Positions 56,452 through 64,000 of a stretch of 64,000 nucleotides of DNA are shown here, in pieces. The number at the start of each line of letters is the position of its first letter. The stretch's first letter is position 1. The stretch spans positions 930,001-994,000 of the forward strand of contig CM066294.1 in assembly GCA_033816765.1 (NCBI GenBank). The letters run 5' to 3'. The stretch is from Nothopassalora personata (Eukaryota > Ascomycota > Dothideomycetes > Mycosphaerellales > Mycosphaerellaceae). A program made the position numbers and the translations under genes. Under the pieces are notes generated by a model that had not been told where the DNA came from, ran no database searches, and was given only the letters and a program-made list of their open reading frames with translations.

Positions 56452-59189
56452 AGGACTAGGGACTATAGTAAAGTTGTTAAGGACACTAGAGAGCCCGATT
56501 TTCTTAACGTCCTTATATAGCTTAGTAGTAGGGACCGTACCTTTAGAGTAAAGTATAGTTAAATACACTCCGACATACTAGGCCTAACTATCTTCGCGGA
56601 AGACCTCCTTATCGTACTTAGGTTCATCTTTATAGGTAACTACTTGTCTAGTGCGAACCTTAGGGTCCTTTCCTATAAGGCGTCGTACTATAGCGAGCTT
56701 CTCCTAAAGAGCGGGGGTGTTAGTAACGCGACCGAAGAGGGCAGCCTCGAACTAGCGACTATATCGAAACTAATCCTAGGCATTTATATTAGGAAACGTC
56801 GTCTAGAGAATCTAATTAAACTAGTAGATAATACCCTCTTCCTTTATAACCGGGCCACTACTAGCTAAACTATATTATCGGACGTAGTTATTAATCCTTA
56901 TAGTCTTAGCATTCTATATACGCTTCCTTTATGCGAAGGGGGCGTTCACGGGACTAATAGGCATATCCTTAGGCAGTCCTTTACTAGTACCGTTTCCTAG
57001 TTTATTTACTTAGGCATTATTTCCCCTTCCTAGGGTTACCCCGGATTTAGCTAATAATTGAGTTTCGCTTATTTAAGCACTAACTTCGTCAATTATTTCA
57101 ACCTCCTACTAGTTAATCTTAGCTTACCGGATCTCCTATTCTAATTAAAGGCGAACTTTCTAAGTAGCCTTAGCTCGGGCTCGTAGATCCTAGGCTAAGG
57201 ACCGGGTCCTCGGGTGCGGATTCTTTAGAATGCCTACGGGTGCCTTCCCTTTCACTTTGTTAGACTACATAGGATAGGTAGATACCTCGTTAAGCTCTCC
57301 TAAGTCGATCACCTACTCCGCTTCACTTTCTCTAAATGAGACCTAATATATCCTAGTAGCCTTCTCCGTTTAGCTAGACCGTGCGTCCTAAGGGCTATAC
57401 TCTATTAAATGCCTAAAGTTAGGAGGGGGCTTAGAATAATTAGGAGGCGTAACCTTAGTTACCCTAGTGTAGTCCCTACCTATCTATTACTTACGTAGTA
57501 CGGGAATTTTATACTAGTTGTTAAACTCGATCGGCCTATAATGTTCTTCGAGTAAAGGGAGTATATAGAGCAGTTTCGGTTTACTATAGTCCCTCCGAAA
57601 GTTGAACTTAGTAGGACGCGGATTGCCTTCTTTCCCTAGATACTACTAGTTATTCGGGACGAGGTATACGTAGCCCCGGGATATTAAGGACCTTATTGCC
57701 CTATAATTGCTAGCCTAGTGCTTCGAGCTACTACAGTTATAGTAATAACCATCTATCGCTTTAGACTATTCGCGATTCTGCGATAGGGGACGCTATATTA
57801 CGTAAACCTACAGTTTAGTATCTAGGTCGTGCCTCTCCGGTTATATAGAGCGTTAATTCTCGCTCGGGTAGAAGGCACCCGCGTCCGCGACGTGACCGCG
57901 CTAGTACGCACGTATACTCATTTTAGCTACCTTCTAGATTAGGTCATTATTAATAACAGTCCTAGAGGTGGCCTTATTAAGCGTGTTAATCTTAGGCTTA
58001 AGGCGCGGCATTTACTTTACGACTAAGCGGTGTAGCTAAGGTAAAGTAAGAGGGAAATCTATATGTATAGCTTTCTATCCCTCCTTACTATCTACGATGC
58101 TAGTAGCTTCATCGAGGATCCTCTAAAAGTCCCTAAACTTCTTAGGCTACTTTAGGTGAAGCCCGTAGGCCTTGTAGACCGCTTTCGCGACTACCTCTAG
58201 TAATCCCTAAAGGAGGAGGCGACTCCGGGAGCTATTATCTAAATCCTTAGGTTCAATTAGGTTACTTAAGGATATAAATAGGCGGATAAATTCCTTTATA
58301 TCCTATTCTTCGGGCCTCTTACCTTACTACGCCCTAACAATCTCCTTAAGATATTCCCGACTCCCTAATATCAAGTAGGCGTTAAACCTTAAGAACTCTA
58401 ATAAGAACGCCCTCCTAAAACGTGCCTTATTAGTAAGCTACCTAGGTAGTCTTATAACTACGCGCCGGATAGTAGTTTCGTAATTACGCTTAAACCTGCC
58501 CTAGAAATTATCCTTCTTAATAGATGCCCGAGGCGGATACTAGTCTATTAGGTCGCTAAACCGCTCCTAGAACTTAGTAGCATTAGTGCTATTAAAGAAC
58601 GGATTCTTAGCACCTCCTAGAGGTAGAAAGCGAGGGCTAGCGTTTTCTATTACTACTACTAATCGTCTAAAGAGGGCAGTTATAGCATCTATTCTAATTG
58701 TACTGTTCGTTCCTACACCTATACTAAATTTAGCGGCGCTAGTTCCGCTTCTCCCTTCTTTACTAGATTTAGGTGTTTCTCCTTCCTCCGATTCCTCTAT
58801 CCCCTTATAAGGGATAGAATCCCTATAGACCCCTTCCATTTTCGTAGGGTTCATAGGCTATTCGTAGCCTCTACCTATGTCGGTAAAGGTACTAAGTTTT
58901 TCTAGTAATGTAGCCGTATCTATTGTTACGAGGTGCTTACTTTAGAATGCGCTAATACTAGTTGTTACTTAACAGGACCTTATGACCGTAATTGTTGCTA
59001 AATACCTTAGACCTTAAGTGTTTTCGACCTTAGTCGACCTTAACCGCAAACCTTAACCTTAAACCTTAACCTTAAGTAATAACCTTAACCGTGAACCTTA
59101 GACCTTAAACCGTAATTTTAATCTTATAAACTGGATGCTAATACGCTACCGGGTGTACACTTAATACCCCCCCTTATTAACTACTAAAA
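56452..59189 (-). pseudogene. X copy 2 gag and leader, RIP-degraded
   Basis: Colinear with 20231-28300 of copy 1 (without the LINE). A gag N-terminal stretch is open at 58854-58567 (EGVYRDSIPYKGIEESEEGE). The leader 58990-59120 has repeated AACCTTAA units. Confidence 0.7.
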
Positions 59190-59562
59190 TAATGTCTACT
59201 AACCACCCTATGTAGGCCTATCCGAGTTGTAGTAGTATAGAGCGGCGCTTATGTAAGCAGGGGTATTTACCGGTCCCGGGACCGTGAAATTAGGTTACGT
59301 AACGAGTAGCGTAGTAGCTAGATAAAACAAGAGGATTAGCGGACCTAAACCCCTATGCCCTCTACTCGAGAGGTATGAATTGAATTGTTTCCTTAATGCT
59401 ACGCTTACAATGCTTAACTACGTAGTATATATCTTAACAGCTATACTAGGTCCTACTAGCTTGCCTAAATGTCTAATTAAACCTAAATGAAATTTAGGCA
59501 AGTTGGACCTAAGGGACTCCCCCGCTAAACCTAAGGTTAACACAACCTATTAGTTGTTAATA
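59190..59562 (-). repeat. 5' LTR of X copy 2
   Basis: 373 bp, homologous to 19861-20230. It has the same RIP-type TA...TA ends. Palindrome at 59266-59289. Confidence 0.75.
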
Positions 59563-59925
59563 ATACGCTTACTAATAGTACGATAGACGAGTAGGATACG
59601 TATAATAGTATTACTACCGGCGAGTTACTTAAGAAGTATAGGTGCTATAGAGATAATAGGTATCCCTATATTAGTAATACTAGCGTTACTATCGCGTAGA
59701 TAGTAGCTCGCCTACGTACCGCTCGCGCCTAGCGCGATAAGCTTACCTAGGGGCTTAGTAACCCTATTACTAAGTAGGAGTAGGACGCTCTAGACTAGTA
59801 GTACGAGGTCTACGCCTAGTATTAGGTTTAGTTAAACCTATAATCTTACTAAGTTAACTAATAAGTTAGGTAACCTTCGTTCGATTAAGATTTATTCTCG
59901 TCGAGTAGGAGTAGGAGGGAGAGTA
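59563..59925 (+). pseudogene. Fragment of a Y-type antisense ORF
   Basis: 59563-59830 resembles 31900-32130 (taatagtat-actaccggcgag and the following blocks) in the same orientation. Divergent and RIP-mutated. No other Y sequence adjoins it; the last 100 bp hold nothing I can identify. Confidence 0.5.
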
Positions 59926-60267
59926 GTATAAAGTAGTAGTAAGGTAGCGGTTAGGTAAGGTTATATTCTAAATAGTAAGATTAAATAGTAAGTTTAACGC
60001 CTCTAAACCATAAGGGTTTTTAGCGTTCCTAAATATATAGGTAACATTATTAGTCTTAGCCTTAATCGCTTAATTACTAATAAGCGAGTAATCTCGAATT
60101 ACTAAGTCGCTAGTAAGCGAGTAATCTCGAATTACTAAGTCGCTAGTAAGCGAGTAATCTCGAATTACTAAGTTACTAGTAAGCGAGTAATTTCGTACGG
60201 CGTACGTAATCTTTATAGCTAATAGTTAGGTATACCGTCGTAGCTTAAACCGAACCGTAATACTATC
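59926..60267 (-). repeat. LTR of gypsy V, copy 2
   Basis: Shares its left part with 4842-5176. It contains a 33-bp tandem repeat. The right end abuts a purine tract (AGAAGGGGGA on the minus strand) at about 60268-60278, so it is read as the 3' LTR of the minus-strand element. Ends are approximate. Confidence 0.5.
60081..60195. repeat. 33-bp tandem repeat, 3.5 copies, in the V LTR
   Basis: Units start at 60081, 60114, 60147 and 60180 (taagcgagtaatctcg...). Absent from V copy 1, which has a different short repeat at the corresponding place. Confidence 0.88.
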
Positions 60268-63200
60268 CCCCTTCTAGCCTAGCTTCGTCCCGAAGCTTAT
60301 ATATGATAACATAATGTCCCCTCTTCGTAGGTTATAAACGATGTCTTCTTCTTCTTCTAAAAATCGTCTCCGGCTTACTAAGGAAATTAACGAATACGGT
60401 GGTCTAGTAGATCTCCCGTATAACTATTGTTTCTTTAACGGGTTATCCTATGTCGCTATAGAGGGTAACTTTCGGCTTCGGTATTCGGAGTATGTTCGTC
60501 GCGGGCGTAAGTGTATAAACCTATCCTAGGAGTCTCTTAATAAGACCCGGGAGGAATACCGGAAAAGGGTCGAAAAGGATAAGGAGGAGCTTACGGAGAT
60601 CTTAGTACGGTTAATGCGGGATAAGGTAATACTTCGTTAAGCGGAGGAGCGCGCGCGTAAGAAGGCGTAGTATCTAGAGGCCGAAATAGAGGCTTCTAGA
60701 GAGATTAAGGACGTTAATTATCCTACTACTAATGCGACTATTAGCCTTTCTCCTACTATATAGTCCTCGATCGACTTTGTTAATAACGCGATCGACTTTT
60801 CCGTCCCTTCTAGTTCTACTAGGTAGCCCGTTATAGGTATTGTCTCTCTTTAAATTCTCAGATTTTTTATTAACAATTTCGTAGGTTTTCGTCTAGTTCC
60901 TAGGTATTCTCTAATTCGTAGTATCCTTTCTATTTAATAAGGTATCGCTAACCCTTTTTATCTAGGATTCGTTCGACTCCGAATTTATCTTCTACTTCTA
61001 GTTTAAAGTAGAATATCTTTTAGTAAGGTGTTTCGGCGTACGTAGGTTCTAATAGCAAAACATAGAACACTAGGTAGATCCTTACATCTTTTAGTAGCCG
61101 TAGTCGGTAGTTAACGGGTCCTCGTACCTCTTTAATAAGAAATGGTCCGACTTTTACCTAATCTAGTTTCTTAGTCTCTCTTCTTATTTTAAGGTTCTTT
61201 ATAAGGAGATAGACCTTATCCCCCTTCTTAAGCTAAGGTACTATTTGTCGTTTCTTATCGTGTAGTGTCGCAATTTTATCTTAGTTGCTCTTAATTCTTT
61301 ATATTAAGTTTTTGTAGATAGTTTTTATCGCCTCTATAGTTACGATTGCCCTTTTAGCTTATAGATGTAATCCTTCTTTACTAAATAGGTTCGGATGCTT
61401 ACCGTAATTTACGAAGAAAGATATTTTGCCCGTTGTTTTGGACTTATAGTTATTTAGTACTAACTGTACTATAGGTAGGAGTGTAACCTAATTGTCCTAT
61501 ACATAGTTAATATAGTATCGTAGATATTGTTCTAGGGTTTAATTCGTTCTTTCTATTTACCTATTAGTTTACGGATAGTAGGTAGTAGATAGCTTATAGT
61601 TAATTCCGATCGTAGAAACTAAGGTTTTCTAGTAATTGGATGTAAATAACTTATCTCTATCTATTATAAAGATCTTTAGGAATCTATAGTATCGTACGAG
61701 TCGATTAAGTACGAGATGTCCGAGTTGCTCTATATTGTACGTTTTAGATATAGGAATAAAGTGTACGTATTTTATAAGTTAGTCTACTATAACTAATATT
61801 ATGTTATATTATTATCCTATAGTCTAATCCTAAGATGTTAGTAACTTAGTAATAAAGTCTATCGTAACTTCGTCCTATGGGTTTATTAGTAGTGTCCGGA
61901 ATTGTATCTCGCCGTATTTTACGTGTCTTACGGCTTTGTTTTTCTAATAGTGTTCGTATCGTTTAATGTATCGTAGTACTTTCTATCGTAACTGCGGGAA
62001 TGCGAAGCTCCTCTAAATGAGTTTTACTATCTTAGATGTTCCGGGGTGCCCGTAGGTTAGTTTTTCGTAATGTTATCGTATATATTCTTCTTCTCGGTCC
62101 TTTAGTACCTAGTATTTCCTTTATGCTATTAGGAATTATTCTTCTACGTCTTAAAGAACACGCACTATATTATTAAACTCCTTTATATTAGTACTAAGGC
62201 TTCTATTAGGATTTACCTTTAGTATTTGTTATCGCACTAGTTCTTTTCCTTCTATATAGTCGCTTCTTCGGCTTAGTACGTCGGCCCTACTATTGTCTTT
62301 ACCGGGTATATAGCGGATTTCAAACTTATACTAACCGAGCAGTTCCGACTAGCGGTACTGTCTTCCCGTTAGCTATTTAGTTATAGTGAAGTAAGTAAGA
62401 TTCTTATAATTAGAAAGAATTGTTAGCTTAGGTACTCCTTCCGTATATATTCTCTAGTACTATATTATAGCGATAATAGCGAGAAGTTCCTTATTATAGA
62501 TGTCGTAGTTTCTTTCCGCGGGTAATAGTTTCCTTAAGTAGTAGGCTACTAGGTGTCGTTTCTTATTATACTTCTACGTAAGGTATGCTCCGATAGCTAT
62601 GTCCGATGCGTCCGTCTCGATTTAGACTTTCTTCGTTCTATTAAATAGTCGAAGTGTTAGTACTAAGGCGCATTGTTCCTTTAGTCGATTAAATGCTAGT
62701 CGTTGTACGCTGCCCTATGTCTATTTAACATCCTTCTTCGTAAGTAACGTTATAGATATCGATGTCTTTAAATAATCCTTAATAACTTTCTAGTTATAGT
62801 TAGCTAGGCTAAGGAATAATTATACGTCCTTAACGTATGTTAGCTCTAGCTATTCTCTAATAGACTATATCTTAGCTAGGTCGATCTAGATTCTAGTTGT
62901 ACTAATAATAAATCCTAGGAATTTAACTTCTTTCTTATAGAATTCGCATTTCTTCGGTACCGTCTAAAAATCTATTTTAGATAGTCGTTCGAGTACGTTC
63001 CGAACCTATCGTATGTACTACGAAAGTGTTCCGTTCGTATAGATAAGGATATCGTCGACATAGGTAATAACGTATACGTCTAGTAGGTCTCTTAGTATCT
63101 CGTTAATTAGGTCTTAGTAGGATGCTAGTACGTTAGTTAGTCCTATAGGCATAACTAAGAATTTGTAAAGTCCGTATCGTGTCCTAAATGCGGTTTTCTA

Positions 63201-64000
63201 TTCCTCTCCTTCTACTATACGAATAGTATAAAAGGCGTCCCGTAGATCGATCTTTATATACTAGTCTAATCCGGTTAATCTATCTTATGCTTCTTTAATG
63301 TTCGGTAACGGATATCGGTTCTTAATTGTAATCTCGTTTAACTTTCGGTAGTCTTATATAAGTCGTAGTTTCCCGTTTTGTTTTAGAATAAACATATATA
63401 GAGTTCCCGCGCTTAAGGTAGATTGCCGTATCTATCCTTTAGCGAGCTTCTCCTTTAGCTATTCTCGTAGGGTTATTAGCTCTTTTTCGGACATTTAATA
63501 TAGGGGTCCCTATAGAGGCTCTTTCCCTAGCTAAATGTTTATCTTATAATCCTATAGTTAGTACTGAGGTAAGGCGTCTCTACCCTTTTCCTCTTTAAAG
63601 AGCCTCTTCTACTTAAGGTACTCCTTAGGGATAGTTAACTCCGAAATGTTAGTATCCTTCGATAGTACGTTAAGTCTATTACTTCTAGTAACTTCGTAAC
63701 CCGGCGGCCCTACGCTAGTATCTATCCCGGTCGAAGGTGGTTCTTCTATCCTTCTAGTCGGCGTAAGCTCTATTTAGTTAAGCTATCTCTTTACCTTATC
63801 TACTAGCGAACGCTACCGCTACGTAGGATTAATGTCGATAACGTAATCGTATTACTCGAATATAAGTACTCCTCTTCTCTAGTCGATAGCTAGATTATAC
63901 TTTCTTAACTAAGGTATGCCTAGTACGATCTTATAACTAGCTATATTAGTAACATCTAAGATAATTTCCTCGTAGTGCCGTTAGATTACTAGTAGTAACG
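60268..64000 (-). pseudogene. RIP-degraded gypsy V, copy 2 (cut by window end)
   Basis: Aligned with 1-2480 from about 61520 on. The integrase core near 61810-61740 reads NIILVIVD then LIKYVHFIPIS. RNase H is near 62700-62200 and RT near 63500-62900. The integrase C-terminus runs to about 60900. Heavy RIP, no intact frame in the element sense. Confidence 0.78.
60341..60853 (+). pseudogene. Antisense ORF of gypsy V, RIP-broken
   Basis: On the strand opposite to V pol, between integrase and the 3' LTR. ATG 60341, open for 62 codons, then in the same frame to TAA at 60851-60853 with a few TAG/TAA stops of RIP type. About 170 codons in all. It starts MSSSSSKNRLRLTKEINEYG, has a Cys/Arg-rich segment (RRGRKC) and a charged coiled-coil-like stretch (REEYRKRVEKDKEELTEILV). 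Function is unknown. The intact frame was probably a real accessory gene of the element. Confidence 0.6.

Larger units (their letters stand above)
46922..59562 (-). mobile_element. Family X copy 2, long gypsy-like element, RIP-degraded
   Basis: From 5' LTR (59190-59562) to 3' LTR (46922-47313) on the minus strand, 12.6 kb, about 11.9 kb without SINE-like copy C. Order: leader, gag, protease, RT/RNase H/integrase ending near 51450, then a third frame (about 50960-47345) and a purine tract (AGGGGAGGA) abutting the 3' LTR. That abutment and colinearity with copy 1 support one element. The outer flanks (agtag, atacg) do not match and belong to different elements, so rearrangement is possible. Confidence 0.7.

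Noticed and set aside
58990..59120. Interstitial telomere
   Set aside because: Units are AACCTTAA-like and irregular, inside the leader of a retrotransposon in both copies.
46917..59567. Target duplication for X copy 2
   Set aside because: Flanks agtag and atacg do not match even allowing TpG/CpA changes; the flanks belong to different elements.
60081..60195. CRISPR-like array
   Set aside because: Units are contiguous tandem repeats without spacers, in a eukaryotic LTR.

Overview
The window comes from a filamentous ascomycete (Pezizomycotina; Dothideomycetes is my guess, not proven). The evidence is fungal retrotransposon families (chromoviruses, a Tad-like LINE, Ty1/copia) and heavy repeat-induced point mutation (RIP). 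In most of the window CpA and TpG are depleted, and reading frames are broken almost only by TAG or TAA, as expected from CAG/TGG/CAA to TAG/TAA. It is a nested transposon graveyard with a few younger, unmutated insertions. No tRNA, rRNA or CRISPR array was seen.

Layout. 1-5280: RIP-degraded Ty3/gypsy family V on the minus strand, with an unmutated 183-bp solo LTR inside its LTR-like end. 5281-7676: low-copy island with one small secreted-protein gene (7271-7641, one probable intron). 8092-15334: intact, unmutated chromovirus with identical 196-bp LTRs, a 5-bp target duplication, separate Gag and Pol frames joined by a -1 frameshift signal, and a self-priming-type primer site. 15340-19860: RIP remnants, including gypsy Z, with unmutated solo LTRs at 16766 and 17393. 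19861-29747: family X copy 1, split by an intact LINE (20947-26287). 29748-30508: 761-bp SINE-like element, copy A. 30509-41780: gypsy W (minus) split by chromovirus Y (31111-38005), which carries an unmutated solo LTR. 41781-46921: Ty1/copia remnant (minus) with SINE-like copy B. 46922-59562: family X copy 2 (minus), about 12 kb without its SINE-like copy C. 59563-64000: fragment of a Y-type antisense ORF, then family V copy 2 (minus), cut by the window end.

The most interesting material is in four places. (1) The LINE and the three SINE-like elements share a 3' tail, and a 7-bp stem at the same place in both has different sequence but intact pairing; all have 13-14-bp target duplications or a clear reason for lacking one. 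(2) Family X has a RIP-broken frame of about 1,200 codons between pol and the 3' LTR, plus a palindrome of about 26 bp present six times in its LTRs and interior. (3) V and Y carry antisense frames between pol and the 3' LTR. (4) The intact chromovirus shows a textbook frameshift signal and a 9-nt self-priming match; the unrelated Y shows the same priming layout.

Two age classes are clear. The old layer (V, W, X, Y, Z, copia) is RIP-mutated. The young layer (chromovirus, LINE, SINE-like copies, four solo LTRs) sits in it unmutated, so RIP was weak or absent, or there was no sexual cycle, after those insertions.
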